From an uncultured Faecalibacterium sp. (GTDB taxonomy: Bacteria > Bacillota > Clostridia > Oscillospirales > Ruminococcaceae), in NCBI GenBank assembly GCA_934533135.1, contig CAKTBG010000001.1, positions 62,001-126,000 on the forward strand: a stretch of 64,000 nucleotides of DNA, given 5' to 3'. The notes under the pieces are model-generated. The model ran no database searches. It had not been told where the DNA came from and was given only the letters and a program-made list of their open reading frames with translations. This document shows positions 49,758 through 57,696 of the stretch, one piece after another (the first letter of the stretch is position 1; the number at the start of each line of letters is the position of its first letter). The translations under genes were made by a program, and so were the position numbers.

Positions 49758-50005
49758 ACAACACCCTGACCGCCTTGAACAACTACCTGTTTGAAGAGCT
49801 GGAACGCCTGAACGATGATAGCCTGTCCCCGGAGCAGCTGAAGCAGGAGATCGACCGTTCCCGCGCCGTCACGCAGGTGTCACAGCAGATCGTAAACAAT
49901 GGCAAGCTGGCCCTGTCGGCCATCCGCTGCGCCAATGAGTGCTTGGCCCCGAATGAAAAGCTGCCGCCCATGCTGGAGGTCGAAACCAATGCCCCGAAAG
50001 TATAA
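49754..50005 (+). CDS. Small helical phage protein
   Basis: 83 residues. MNNTLTALNNYLFEELERLN then AVTQVSQQIVNNGKLALSAI RCANE. Overlaps the antirepressor stop and, at its end, the HNH gene. This helical type is often seen next to HNH proteins in Clostridia phages; role unknown. Confidence 0.7.
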   Translation: MNNTLTALNNYLFEELERLNDDSLSPEQLKQEIDRSRAVTQVSQQIVNNGKLALSAIRCANECLAPNEKLPPMLEVETNAPKV

Positions 50006-50795
50006 GCCGGAGGTACACGCCTTTATAGCTGCCCACGTCGCCGGGACGACCACGCAAGAGCTGGCCCGAATCACAAATGCAGCCTTTGGCACGAACTTCA
50101 CGGCAGCGTCCATGAAATCCTACAAGGCGAACCATAAGCTGCGCAATGGCCGCGGTACAGGGCAGATCAAGGGCGCAGCGACCAAACGCTTCCCGCAGCA
50201 GGTCAAGGATTATGTCTTTGCCCACTACAAGGGAACAGGACACCGCCAGATGTGCGACCGGCTCTTTGAACAGTTCGGCATCCAGTACACGCCGGAGCAA
50301 ATCAAGCAGTATTACGCCCGCCACGGCCTGAACAGCGGCCTAACCGGGTATTTTAAGAAAGGCTGCTGCCCATATAAGCCGCAGCCGGGAACACACGCAC
50401 AGGGCTGTGAGAAAACATGGTTCAAGCCCGGATGCACCCCGCACAACCTGAAACCCATCGGCTACGAGCGCGTCACACAGGACGGCTATATCGAAGTCAA
50501 GGTCAGGATGAAGAAGTCCCGGCCGAACTGCAATGACAACTTTGTGCCAAAGCACCGGCTGATCTGGGAGCAGGCGAACGGCCCGCTGCCGCCGGGATAT
50601 GTCGTCATCTTCAAGGACGGCAACAAGCGAAACTTTGCGCTGGACAACCTTGCAGCCATCACCAAAAAGGAACGGCTGGACATGAACCGTCACGATCTGT
50701 TCAGCAGCGACCCGCAGGCGACAGAAACCGGCATCCTGCTGGCCCGCCTGCGCACCACCATCCACCAAAAAGAAAAGGAGATCAAACATGGGTAA
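49989..50795 (+). CDS. HNH endonuclease-like protein
   Basis: 268 residues from ATG 49989. The N-terminal half is helical with HTH-like segments (ELARITNAAFGTNFTAAS, LFEQFGIQYTPEQIKQYYAR). The C-terminal half has the HNH fold: VPKHRLIWEQANGPLPPGYV with catalytic His, then VIFKDGNKRNFALDNLAAIT with the Asn residues. It may act in phage packaging, homing or recombination. Confidence 0.88.
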   Translation: MPRKYKPEVHAFIAAHVAGTTTQELARITNAAFGTNFTAASMKSYKANHKLRNGRGTGQIKGAATKRFPQQVKDYVFAHYKGTGHRQMCDRLFEQFGIQYTPEQIKQYYARHGLNSGLTGYFKKGCCPYKPQPGTHAQGCEKTWFKPGCTPHNLKPIGYERVTQDGYIEVKVRMKKSRPNCNDNFVPKHRLIWEQANGPLPPGYVVIFKDGNKRNFALDNLAAITKKERLDMNRHDLFSSDPQATETGILLARLRTTIHQKEKEIKHG

Positions 50796-51270
50796 GCTGG
50801 TAGACGCTGAAATCACTCTGAAATATTCCAACGGTCAGTTGACCATCGCATCCACGCCGAACACCATCAAGGGCGACGGCCTTTTGACATACCTCGACTT
50901 GGCCGAATGTGCCATCATCGGGGCCAACTACAAGAACCTGAACGAAGCGATGGACATTGCTGCCGAACACGCATCCGCGATCATCGCGGCCACTATGCAG
51001 ACCGCAGGCGACGAAAAGACCAGCCCGAAGATGGGAGCCATCGTCCACGCCGCGCAGGTTTCACCCTTTTACCTGCAATGCGTCATCCAGAAGCCGGACG
51101 CGCCTGCATCCAAAGGCAAGTTCTTTGCCAAAGAGGGCAATTTGTACGTCGGTGTCGATAACTCCGACGGCAACGCCTGGACGGAAGAGTTTTCCGACCG
51201 GCAGCAGCTTTTCCTTTGGTTTGCTGGCGCACCTTGCCACGACGCCCACGGGCAGGCCCTCAACGAGTGA
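50788..51270 (+). CDS. Phage accessory protein of unknown function
   Basis: 160 residues, overlapping the HNH gene by 8 nt (AAAAGGAG upstream). Soluble: ADLTYL-type helical middle (YLDLAECAIIGANYKNLNEA) and beta C-terminus (GKFFAKEGNLYVGVDNSDGN). No family recognised. Confidence 0.65.
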   Translation: MGKLVDAEITLKYSNGQLTIASTPNTIKGDGLLTYLDLAECAIIGANYKNLNEAMDIAAEHASAIIAATMQTAGDEKTSPKMGAIVHAAQVSPFYLQCVIQKPDAPASKGKFFAKEGNLYVGVDNSDGNAWTEEFSDRQQLFLWFAGAPCHDAHGQALNE

Positions 51271-51374
51271 TATTCTATCCATAGCTCCGCAACACGGCGG
51301 GCAAATAAAAACGCGGCACAGGAGTCGCCAGACGCCCACCCGGCGGGCTAAAGCCGGGAGAAAGGACTTTCCAC

Positions 51375-51626
51375 ATGGAAAGCATGATTGACATCCTCTT
51401 TGACCAGCTCGTTGACAGTGACGCCGCATGGGACACCCAGCATGACAAGGCCACGCAGGACGCGCTTGCTGAACTCTGCGAAAAGCTCAACCTGCCCACC
51501 GTCCACGAAACCAAGCTGGGCGAGCTGATCAGCACCGAAGCCGTAGCACAGGCCCGCGCCGGATTCCGCGCTGGCTTTGTGGCTGCGATGAAGCTCTGCG
51601 AGGAGGTCAAGAACAAGGCTGAGTAA
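51375..51626 (+). CDS. Small helical protein (DUF6809-like, tentative)
   Basis: 83 residues: MESMIDILFDQLVDSDAAWD, then ALAELCEKLNLPTVHETKLG and a helical GFRAGFVAAMKLCEEV end. The pattern resembles a small helical family common in Clostridia phages. Between 51271 and 51374 there is no gene. Confidence 0.65.
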   Translation: MESMIDILFDQLVDSDAAWDTQHDKATQDALAELCEKLNLPTVHETKLGELISTEAVAQARAGFRAGFVAAMKLCEEVKNKAE

Positions 51627-51695
51627 TCAGCCGCCACACTGGGACAAGCTCTGCAAACGTGGGGCTTGCCCTTTCTCTGAAAGGAGATCACAACA

Positions 51696-52040
51696 TTGTC
51701 CAACAGAAAAGAACGCGCTTACAACGCTACCCGCGCCCATTGCTTTTATTGTGGCTGCATCGTAAATGCAATGAACTTCCACCTTAACCAGCCACAGCCG
51801 GGAGTTTACGTTGCAGCCTGCCCGGATTGCGCCCGCTTCAAAGGCTCTGACGATCTGAAAACTTTCCGCGCCAGACTGGAAAAGCTCTCCGAAAATTCTA
51901 TTCAAGCCCGCCTTGCCCTCAAATACCGGGATGCACCTGCCCAGCAGGAGGACGATGCTGTATTGGAATCGAAATACCACCACAACAACAAGGTCACTTT
52001 CTATTTTGAGCGACACCCCACCCACCACTACGGCGAGTGA
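51696..52040 (+). CDS. Small zinc-binding protein, HNH-like
   Basis: 114 residues, TTG start (GAAAGGAG). HCFYCGCIVN and CPDCARFKG supply CxxC pairs around MNFHLNQPQPG, as in small HNH/zinc-ribbon proteins. The catalytic set is not complete, so nuclease activity is uncertain. Confidence 0.65.
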   Translation: MSNRKERAYNATRAHCFYCGCIVNAMNFHLNQPQPGVYVAACPDCARFKGSDDLKTFRARLEKLSENSIQARLALKYRDAPAQQEDDAVLESKYHHNNKVTFYFERHPTHHYGE

Positions 52041-52058
52041 TACGGTATCAATACCGTA
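52041..52058. promoter_or_regulatory. Perfect 18-bp palindrome upstream of copy B
   Basis: TACGGTATCAATACCGTA: 8-bp arms around CA, immediately after a stop codon and before element copy B. A likely dimer-binding site. Confidence 0.5.
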
Positions 52059-52061
52059 TGG

Positions 52062-52149
52062 ATACATCTGTCAGAATCTGGTACTGGTGGTGGTAAAGAT
52101 TATATTAAACTTAATCTTGGAAGAAGAAACGTAAAGGTTACTATAAAAT
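52062..52149. repeat. Duplicated intergenic element, copy B
   Basis: Second copy of the element at 48988-49077, diverged by small indels but with both conserved blocks (the ATACATCTGTCAGAATCTGG block and the ACGTAAAGGTTAC block). It lies just upstream of promoter module 6. Confidence 0.75.
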
Positions 52150-52189
52150 AAAGCAGCCGAAAAAACATCGCGAAAAGTTTCCTTTGCTG

Positions 52190-52218
52190 TTGACTTACTC
52201 ACAAACAAGAGTGATAAT
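52190..52218 (+). promoter_or_regulatory. Repressor-controlled promoter with embedded operator (module 6)
   Basis: TTGACT (52190-52195), 17-bp spacer with operator CTCACAAACAAGAG (52198-52211), GATAAT (52213-52218). Opens the long gene run 52266-62157. Confidence 0.78.
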
Positions 52219-52265
52219 ATAGTTACAGAATGAATCACAACTCACAACTGCGAAAGGAGAACACT

Positions 52266-52493
52266 ATGAAAGCACTGAAAGAGCTTATGAACCGCCTGAC
52301 CGCCGAGGGCCGCGACCTGTCCGAGCTGAAGCGCATGATCGACGATCTGGACGCCGCCGGAACCATGGACGAGATCAACTACTACGAGGGCCAGATCTAC
52401 GGCGTTCTGGTGGGCCTGTCCATCATGGGTTACATCACCCCGGAGGAAGCCGATGAACTTCAGAACAGCGTTGAGGAAGATGCTGTTATCTAA
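52266..52493 (+). CDS. Small helical phage protein
   Basis: 75 residues: MKALKELMNRLTAEGRDLSE, then YYEGQIYGVLVGLSIMGYIT and an acidic end. AAAGGAG precedes the ATG. First gene after module 6. Function unknown. Confidence 0.65.
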   Translation: MKALKELMNRLTAEGRDLSELKRMIDDLDAAGTMDEINYYEGQIYGVLVGLSIMGYITPEEADELQNSVEEDAVI

Positions 52494-52554
52494 GCTGCAC
52501 ACCGGGCAGGGGAGCCGCAAAGCCCCCGCAGCCCCGCTTACAGGAGGAAGAACC

Positions 52555-52809
52555 ATGATGACCAATCTTTTCATGCTGGCCGGGTACACCCAGTATCAGG
52601 CCCAGTGCATTGCACCGTTCGGCTACGTCGTCGCCGCCGGGATTCTGGTGCAGGCCGTCGCCCCGGCCGTTGACCGCTACATCTACCGCCGCCGCTGGGA
52701 AGAAGTCCAGCAGCGGGAAGCGGCAGCGGCAGCAGCCCGCGCCGCTGAACAGCGCAAGGAAGCTCACCGCCGCGAGGTGATGGACTTCCTGCTGAACGAG
52801 GCCGCCTGA
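52555..52809 (+). CDS. Small membrane-associated phage protein
   Basis: 84 residues; AGGAGG precedes a double ATG. A hydrophobic segment (CIAPFGYVVAAGILVQAVAP) followed by an Arg/Glu/Ala-rich helix (REAAAAAARAAEQRKEAHRR). Single-pass membrane protein of unknown role. Confidence 0.65.
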   Translation: MMTNLFMLAGYTQYQAQCIAPFGYVVAAGILVQAVAPAVDRYIYRRRWEEVQQREAAAAAARAAEQRKEAHRREVMDFLLNEAA

Positions 52810-52835
52810 TGGCCTGATTTTTTATGCCCTTATCG

Positions 52836-52849
52836 CTCACAAATAAGAG
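52836..52849. promoter_or_regulatory. Isolated phage operator upstream of an XRE gene
   Basis: CTCACAAATAAGAG, identical to the module 1 operator, with a further half site (CTCACAAACA) near 52880. No matching -35/-10 pair, so it may act as a roadblock or autoregulatory site for the HTH gene at 52906. Confidence 0.55.
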
Positions 52850-52905
52850 CGAAAAATACAAAACTAAAGAAAAAAACGCTCACAAACAAAAAAGGAGGTC
52901 TGTGA

Positions 52906-53226
52906 ATGGACATCAACACGAAACTGAAAAAGCTGCTGGAAGATTCCGGCCAGCGGCAGGCAGAGGTGGCCCAGAAGTGCGGCTTGACCCCTGCCAACCT
53001 TAGCCGCGCACTGACCCGCGATCACAATCTGAACCTGTCCACGGCTCTGAGAATCGCCGACGGTATCGGCTTGGAGCTGCGCATCGAGGACGCCAACGGC
53101 AACCGCCACCCGGCAGCCGACCCGCAAAAGTTCGCGGAAGCCGCGGCTGATACGTCGCTGAACTGGGACGACGTGGAAGCTATTCTCAGTTCGCTGGGCT
53201 TTTATCTTGAATTCGACTGGAGGTAA
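52906..53226 (+). CDS. XRE-family helix-turn-helix protein
   Basis: 106 residues. The HTH (QRQAEVAQKCGLTPANLSRA) is followed by LNLSTALRIADGIGLELRIE. C-terminal SLNWDDVEAILSSLGFYLEF is short. This resembles solo antitoxin or accessory regulators; no toxin partner is obvious. AAAGGAGG precedes the ATG. Confidence 0.82.
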   Translation: MDINTKLKKLLEDSGQRQAEVAQKCGLTPANLSRALTRDHNLNLSTALRIADGIGLELRIEDANGNRHPAADPQKFAEAAADTSLNWDDVEAILSSLGFYLEFDWR

Positions 53227-53231
53227 ACCAC

Positions 53232-53960
53232 ATGACCGACAAAGAAATCACGGAGCTGAACCTGAAAAGTGCCACCTACTACGGCGCACAGCTCCAGATG
53301 AACCACTTCACCGAAGAGCTGGCCGAACTCATTCAGGCCGCCGCCGAGGGCGACCCGCAGCACATCGCCGAGAAAATCGCCGACGTGGAAGTCGTGGTCG
53401 AGCAGATGGAATATTTGCTTTCTCTCGATACGATCTACATTGAGAGCTGGGCAACGCACATCCTGCTTGCAAACGATATTGAATCCTGCATCTGGCATCT
53501 GGCTGCGCCCATCAAGAGCATCAACAAGCTGCGCCGTGTCAATCTGGCGACCGCCGCCGACCCGGATATGTCAAAAAGCGAAGTTCAGATCAAACGGCAA
53601 ACCGCAAATCACGACCTTGAAACCGACATTGGAGAGCTGGTTTCCTATCTGAACTGGCTGGCCGGACGTTATAGCATCGCTGCCGAGGAAATCCGGGAAA
53701 TCAAGTCCTACAAGGTGCAACGCACCCGCGACCGCATCGAACTTGAAACCGGCTCCATCTGCAAAAAAGTTGTTGACGACAAGGCGGCTGCACAGGCCCA
53801 GGATTTAGCCGACTACTGCAAACAGCAAACAGAGTGTGAACCCGGTGGCTGCATCTTTGCCACGACTGGCGAGGGCTGCATCTTATCTGATTATGTTCGG
53901 CCTGAACTTTGGCCCGATGCCATCGCCAAACAGCAGCAGGAGGGGCAGAAGAATGGATAA
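53232..53960 (+). CDS. MazG-like nucleotide pyrophosphohydrolase-domain protein
   Basis: 242 residues. The N-terminal FTEELAELIQAAAEGD and EKIADVEVVVEQMEY supply the EExxE and ExxD-type metal motifs of all-alpha NTP pyrophosphatases. A second, less conserved helical part follows (RQTANHDLETDIGELVSYLN), then a Cys-containing end (QQTECEPGGCIFATTGEGC). Phage MazG proteins are proposed to lower NTPs or alarmones, or modified nucleotides. Confidence 0.75.
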   Translation: MTDKEITELNLKSATYYGAQLQMNHFTEELAELIQAAAEGDPQHIAEKIADVEVVVEQMEYLLSLDTIYIESWATHILLANDIESCIWHLAAPIKSINKLRRVNLATAADPDMSKSEVQIKRQTANHDLETDIGELVSYLNWLAGRYSIAAEEIREIKSYKVQRTRDRIELETGSICKKVVDDKAAAQAQDLADYCKQQTECEPGGCIFATTGEGCILSDYVRPELWPDAIAKQQQEGQKNG

Positions 53961-54292
53961 GCCCGAAAAAAATCAAAATCGGCTGCTGTCCGTTCTGCGG
54001 CGGCAACATCAAGCGGGCCAACATGAAAGCCTTTTCCCGGCAAAGCCAGATTTACGGCTTCAACCTTGCGCTGGATGGCGTGGACGCCACATGGGGCGCA
54101 CTGATCTATAACTTTTCCGCAGAGCTGGAATTGAGTGTAGAACAGACCGCAAAGCTCACCACGCTGGGCGAAAAATATGACAAGATGATTCGCTCTTTCC
54201 GGGAAGCCGACCTGCCGCCGGAAGAATTTGCCGAATACGTCGTTGCAAAGGCCGAGGAATGCAAGGCACGTCTGAAAGAAAGGTGGGGCTGA
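53953..54292 (+). CDS. Zinc-knuckle protein with apparent +1 frameshift in an A7 tract
   Basis: The ATG at 53953 has a fitting ribosome site (AGGAGGGGC) and overlaps the MazG-like stop, but its frame soon leaves the conserved one. Removing one A from the run at 53966-53972 gives MDKPEKIKIGCCPFCGGNIK, continuous with the long frame to 54292 (GALIYNFSAELELSVEQTAK, LPPEEFAEYVVAKAEECKAR). As sequenced, that frame has no good start. Either an indel or transcript slippage is involved. About 112 residues when joined. Confidence 0.6.
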
Positions 54293-54294
54293 TT

Positions 54295-54555
54295 ATGGCA
54301 CTGACAAAATTTGTGAACGTCTACAAATGCCGCCTTTGCGGGGAAATGTTTACCAGCAGCGGCACGAACAGCGAGATTGCAGCATGGAAAGGCACTCTCC
54401 ATGAGATTATGAAAGCAAGCGGCCTTGATACGCCGTGTTCAACGCCCGAAGTTACGCCGACCATGTTCGAGATGCACAGCTGCAAGAATGGCAGCTACGG
54501 CGTGGCAGACTTTCAGGGCACACGAAAGGCGGCCGACAATGATGCAAGCCTGTGA
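54295..54555 (+). CDS. Small zinc-binding phage protein
   Basis: 86 residues from ATG 54295 (AAAGGTGGGG). VYKCRLCGEMFTSS is a CxxC knuckle; a later His-Ser-Cys (MFEMHSCKNGSYG) completes a possible site. This type is recurrent in Clostridia phages. Function unknown. Confidence 0.68.
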   Translation: MALTKFVNVYKCRLCGEMFTSSGTNSEIAAWKGTLHEIMKASGLDTPCSTPEVTPTMFEMHSCKNGSYGVADFQGTRKAADNDASL

Positions 54556-54826
54556 GCAGCTCTCTTTATTCTCCATCGTCCCGCAGGCGGCCCGGACGGC
54601 CATCTGCTGCATGGATGGGGAGTGCAAGGCTGCTGCGCCTGCCGAAAGTTGGATGGCTGACCTTGTTCCCGGTGGGGAATATGCGATCAGCATCGCGGGA
54701 CACACGCTGGTTTTGAAGCCTGTGCCCGGTACGCCTGCCGGCATCCAGCGGGGGCACGAATACTATCACTACACCATCGGCCCGCGCCTGTACGCGGGAA
54801 CATTCGTCGGGAGGATGCAGCATTGA
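54539..54826 (+). CDS. Small phage protein of unknown function
   Basis: 95 residues, from the first of two ATGs at 54539 (GAAAGG upstream). ADLVPGGEYAISIAGHTLVL and YYHYTIGPRLYAGTFVGRM: beta-rich second half. It overlaps genes on both sides. Confidence 0.6.
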   Translation: MMQACEQLSLFSIVPQAARTAICCMDGECKAAAPAESWMADLVPGGEYAISIAGHTLVLKPVPGTPAGIQRGHEYYHYTIGPRLYAGTFVGRMQH

Positions 54827-55197
54827 GAACTCTTGAAGAAATCGACCGCGATCTTGAAATCGCCTACGCCGACATGAGGAACTTTATTCACAGCGGCTTC
54901 TCGATTTCCCCGGTGCTGGAAGATGACATCGACGAGCTGCGGGACGAACGTGCCGCTGTGGTCAAGGCCATTCAGGACGCGGGCCTGATGCGATATGAAG
55001 TCTGCATCCTGCCGAAGCCGGAAAACACGTCCAGCTATTGTGCCGCGTTCTACAAGATCACGGCCACGAGCCAAAATCAGGCTTTCGAGCATGGCAAAGA
55101 AACCTTTATCCGTGGTTTTGCGAACTGCGGCGTCACCGCCGAAAATTTTGACGCTGAATATGACATCGGCGTCACGAGAGGGGAAAAGATCGAATGA
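54823..55197 (+). CDS. Phage protein of unknown function
   Basis: 124 residues, TTG start (GGGAGG). A helical first half (LEEIDRDLEIAYADMRNFIH, DELRDERAAVVKAIQDAG) and alpha/beta second half (RYEVCILPKPENTSSYCAAF). No family recognised. Confidence 0.6.
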   Translation: MRTLEEIDRDLEIAYADMRNFIHSGFSISPVLEDDIDELRDERAAVVKAIQDAGLMRYEVCILPKPENTSSYCAAFYKITATSQNQAFEHGKETFIRGFANCGVTAENFDAEYDIGVTRGEKIE

Positions 55198-55412
55198 AAG
55201 CACACGTTTCCAACGGCTGCAAACCCTGTCCGTTTTGTGGCGCACCTGTCACGGTGCGCCTTATGAAGAAAGGCCCCGACTTCATTGCCTGCACCAACAA
55301 GCAGGAGTGCGGCGCAATCGTCAGCTTTAACAATATCCCGTGCGACTGTTTCGGTGCATCCCCGGTGGATTACTTCAACAGGAGGGCCAGTGATGAGCAA
55401 GTATCTGAATGA
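55194..55412 (+). CDS. Lar-like zinc-ribbon protein
   Basis: 72 residues. CKPCPFCGAPVTV, then ACTNKQECGAIVSF and FGASPVDYFNRRA: the CPFCG start and W/F-N-R end of the Lar group. One of three such paralogues in the accessory arm (also 48164 and 56506). Confidence 0.78.
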   Translation: MKAHVSNGCKPCPFCGAPVTVRLMKKGPDFIACTNKQECGAIVSFNNIPCDCFGASPVDYFNRRASDEQVSE

Positions 55413-55821
55413 TCACCCGGACGATGACCGCAAGACCGTGACCGAGGATTGTCCCACCTGCGGCAATGAGGTCACGATGGTCTGGGACGTCGAACAGAAC
55501 GGCTACAAGGCCACCTGCCCCTTTTGCGGCGGCCGTCTGATGCTCTGCGACGAGTGCCAGCACCCGAACGGCATCTATACCGACGACTGCGATTATGACC
55601 CCTTGACCAAAAGCTGCCGCTACAACTGCGAAGCCAACCATCTGGAAGCCGAAAAAGCGGTCAAGCTCCTGTCCCAGTTCTGCAAGGGACGGATGCAGCA
55701 GGCAGCGCGGCTGAAGCTGCACTCTGCCTGCGCCGGCTGCGGCTATGAGCCGCTTTGCTCAAAATGGAGCGGTGCGAACACGCCCATTATATGGACGTTC
55801 AAGGAGGATGTAAATGGCTGA
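55393..55821 (+). CDS. Multi-zinc-ribbon phage protein
   Basis: 142 residues from ATG 55393 (GGAGGG). Cysteine pairs: CPTCGNE, CPFCGGR, CDECQHP, and CAGCGYEPLC near the end; at least three zinc sites are possible. The last part with CAGCGYEPLC recalls small iron-sulfur-like ends. Function unknown. Confidence 0.65.
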   Translation: MSKYLNDHPDDDRKTVTEDCPTCGNEVTMVWDVEQNGYKATCPFCGGRLMLCDECQHPNGIYTDDCDYDPLTKSCRYNCEANHLEAEKAVKLLSQFCKGRMQQAARLKLHSACAGCGYEPLCSKWSGANTPIIWTFKEDVNG

Positions 55822-56161
55822 TTATATCGAGCGGGAGCCGCTTCTGAAAGCGTTCAAAGAAAGGCGCTGTCAAGACTGCCCCGGTGGATACAGCCGCCAG
55901 CAGTGCCACAGTTGGTGCGATGCAGCAAGCGAAATCGAGATGATAGAAAATGCGCCTGCGGTCAACAATACGCCGCAGCAGTGGCAGAATTCCAGGCTGC
56001 ACCCGCCGACAGAAGCGGATGCAGATAGGACGGGCGGCATAATCGTTTGGGCAGCAGCAAGCAAGCACCTTGATGTTGTGTTCTGGCAGAACGTCGTACT
56101 CTACCCCGAAGATCTTCCGTTCTGGATGCCTGCACATGAACCGAGCAAATCAAAGGAGTAA
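55814..56161 (+). CDS. Small phage protein with Cys cluster
   Basis: 115 residues. MADYIEREPLLKAFKERRCQ then CPGGYSRQQCHSWC: a type extremely common in Clostridia phages ('YI.Re..l......'). The C-terminal half (RLHPPTEADADRTGGIIVWA, PFWMP) resembles the DUF551 fold. Confidence 0.75.
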   Translation: MADYIEREPLLKAFKERRCQDCPGGYSRQQCHSWCDAASEIEMIENAPAVNNTPQQWQNSRLHPPTEADADRTGGIIVWAAASKHLDVVFWQNVVLYPEDLPFWMPAHEPSKSKE

Positions 56162-56164
56162 AAA

Positions 56165-56509
56165 ATGAACTCTATTCTCTACATTGACGATAACGGCAAA
56201 GCCGAACTCTACGATGATGACTACAACATCACGATCTTTTGCAAGGACGAGCAAGAGCAGCAGCGGGCTATGAAGCGGCTGGAAGTCGCAAACCGTATGC
56301 GCTGGCATGACGCCAAAACCGACCCGCCGCAGGACAGCCGGGACGTCATTGTGTACCGCGATGGCATCGGCTCCGTGATGGGATTCTTTGACCACGAAAT
56401 ACACAAGAGGTGGCTGGACGCCAACACCTGCGCATTTCTGGACGACGTCACGCACTGGATGGAGAAGCCGGAAGACCCGGAAAAAACGGAAGAGGGGGAT
56501 TCTGAATGA
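56165..56509 (+). CDS. DUF551-domain phage protein
   Basis: 114 residues. The DUF551 core is MRWHDAKTDPPQDSRDVIVY, GFFDHEIHKRWLDANTCAFL and VTHWMEKPEDP, a small domain starting W....dPP and ending v.hWmp.P. AAAGGAG precedes the ATG. Widespread in phages, unknown role. Confidence 0.8.
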   Translation: MNSILYIDDNGKAELYDDDYNITIFCKDEQEQQRAMKRLEVANRMRWHDAKTDPPQDSRDVIVYRDGIGSVMGFFDHEIHKRWLDANTCAFLDDVTHWMEKPEDPEKTEEGDSE

Positions 56510-56751
56510 AATGTACTTTAAAAAAGCCGAAACCGTGCCCATTTTGCGGCGAACAACTGCAACTTGTCACGGAGCTTTCGCCCATTGAAACGACATCCGG
56601 GAAGGTCATATCGGAATTTCGCATGAACTACTACAAGCACACCGAAACGGACAAGTGCCCGCTTGGGTATGGATTCGTGCTTGGCGCATCTCCCGTCGAG
56701 GTCAGGAAGTGGAACACCAGAAAGGAGCCACAGCATGAGGAAGCGAATTGA
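56506..56751 (+). CDS. Lar-like zinc-ribbon protein
   Basis: 81 residues. LKKPKPCPFCGEQLQL, later Cys in DKCPLGYGF, and VRKWNTRKE with the W-N-R end. ATGA-coupled to the DUF551 gene. Confidence 0.75.
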   Translation: MKCTLKKPKPCPFCGEQLQLVTELSPIETTSGKVISEFRMNYYKHTETDKCPLGYGFVLGASPVEVRKWNTRKEPQHEEAN

Positions 56752-57112
56752 TGCTTATATCCTGCTGGACTTCCTTGAAGGCTGGCGCACAAGGCTTAAA
56801 AACGACCGGATCATCGTCCCGAATGTCATTTGGGCTGCAAAAGTCGAGCAGTCCATCAAAGACCTGTCCAGAATCATTGACTTTGTGAAAGCTCACTCAA
56901 AAACCTACGACAATGACAAGGAACGGCCGACAGAAATCAACGAACAGACCATTGAAGCAGTTCGGGACTATATGCTGGACGACCTCAAGAAATACGATGC
57001 CGCCAGCGTCAAATACCAGTGGATGAAGCGCACTGGCGAAACGGTCACAATGGAAGTCAGTATCGAAAAGCCTGAACAGGAGGACGGCCATGAAGAAACA
57101 GCGGGCGATTGA
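56735..57112 (+). CDS. Helical phage protein of unknown function
   Basis: 125 residues from ATG 56735 (AAAGGAGCC). YILLDFLEGWRTRLKNDRII, VEQSIKDLSRIIDFVKAHSK and QTIEAVRDYMLDDLKKYDAA: helical, charged. No family recognised. Confidence 0.6.
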   Translation: MRKRIDAYILLDFLEGWRTRLKNDRIIVPNVIWAAKVEQSIKDLSRIIDFVKAHSKTYDNDKERPTEINEQTIEAVRDYMLDDLKKYDAASVKYQWMKRTGETVTMEVSIEKPEQEDGHEETAGD

Positions 57113-57512
57113 CGCCATTGCCTTATATGAGCAGCTTTCAACCGAGGTTGGCTCCATGCTCAAACAGCCGCCGGGCATCATCGTGTCAAAGATCATGGCA
57201 ATGATCTTGCAGGCCCCGACCATCTCCCAGCAGCCTGACCCTTGGACGAACGTCGAAGACGGAATGCCGCACGTTCCGGGCGACATCAACGATCACGGCG
57301 AAATCACCGTCGCCGTTATGTTCAAAACGGAGCAACGTGTCACCACGATGATTTACGAGCGGGCAATCATCCGCGGTAAAACAGTGTACCGCTGGAAATG
57401 GCCGTGGGACAGGATTTACAGCTACGGCGACATTATTCGCTGGGCATACCTACCGCAGCCGCCCCAAAAACAGGAGGACGCCACAAATGGAGCAACTGAA
57501 CCGCAATGCTGA
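57090..57512 (+). CDS. DUF551-like phage protein
   Basis: 140 residues. A helical N-terminus (IDAIALYEQLSTEVGSMLKQ), then WTNVEDGMPHVPGD, AVMFKTEQRVTTMIYERAII and IIRWAYLPQPPQ, matching a DUF551 domain. Starts inside the preceding gene behind AGGAGGAC. Confidence 0.7.
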   Translation: MKKQRAIDAIALYEQLSTEVGSMLKQPPGIIVSKIMAMILQAPTISQQPDPWTNVEDGMPHVPGDINDHGEITVAVMFKTEQRVTTMIYERAIIRGKTVYRWKWPWDRIYSYGDIIRWAYLPQPPQKQEDATNGATEPQC

Positions 57513-57696
57513 ACACTACGCAGACCCCACACCCGCAGCGGCCTTGAAAAACATCTACGCAAAAGAGGAAGCCGACCGTCTGCGTAAGATCAGCGTCATG
57601 ATGGCAACGCTCAAACAGGCCGCCGATCTGGCAGGGCTGGAAGTTGTGGGCCGGGTCATCTTCAAGGACAAGGCCACAGGAAAGGAGTACCGCTGA
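57487..57696 (+). CDS. Small phage protein of unknown function
   Basis: 69 residues: helical N-terminus, then LAGLEVVGRVIFKDKATGKE, a small 'vvgRi.l.dk.TGk.yr' pattern seen in phage proteins. Overlaps on both sides. Confidence 0.65.
   Translation: MEQLNRNAEHYADPTPAAALKNIYAKEEADRLRKISVMMATLKQAADLAGLEVVGRVIFKDKATGKEYR

Noticed and set aside
3124..52849. The repeated CTCACAAAT words as a CRISPR-like array
   Set aside because: They are dispersed singly inside promoters, 14 bp long and palindromic; no spacers of even length. They are operators.
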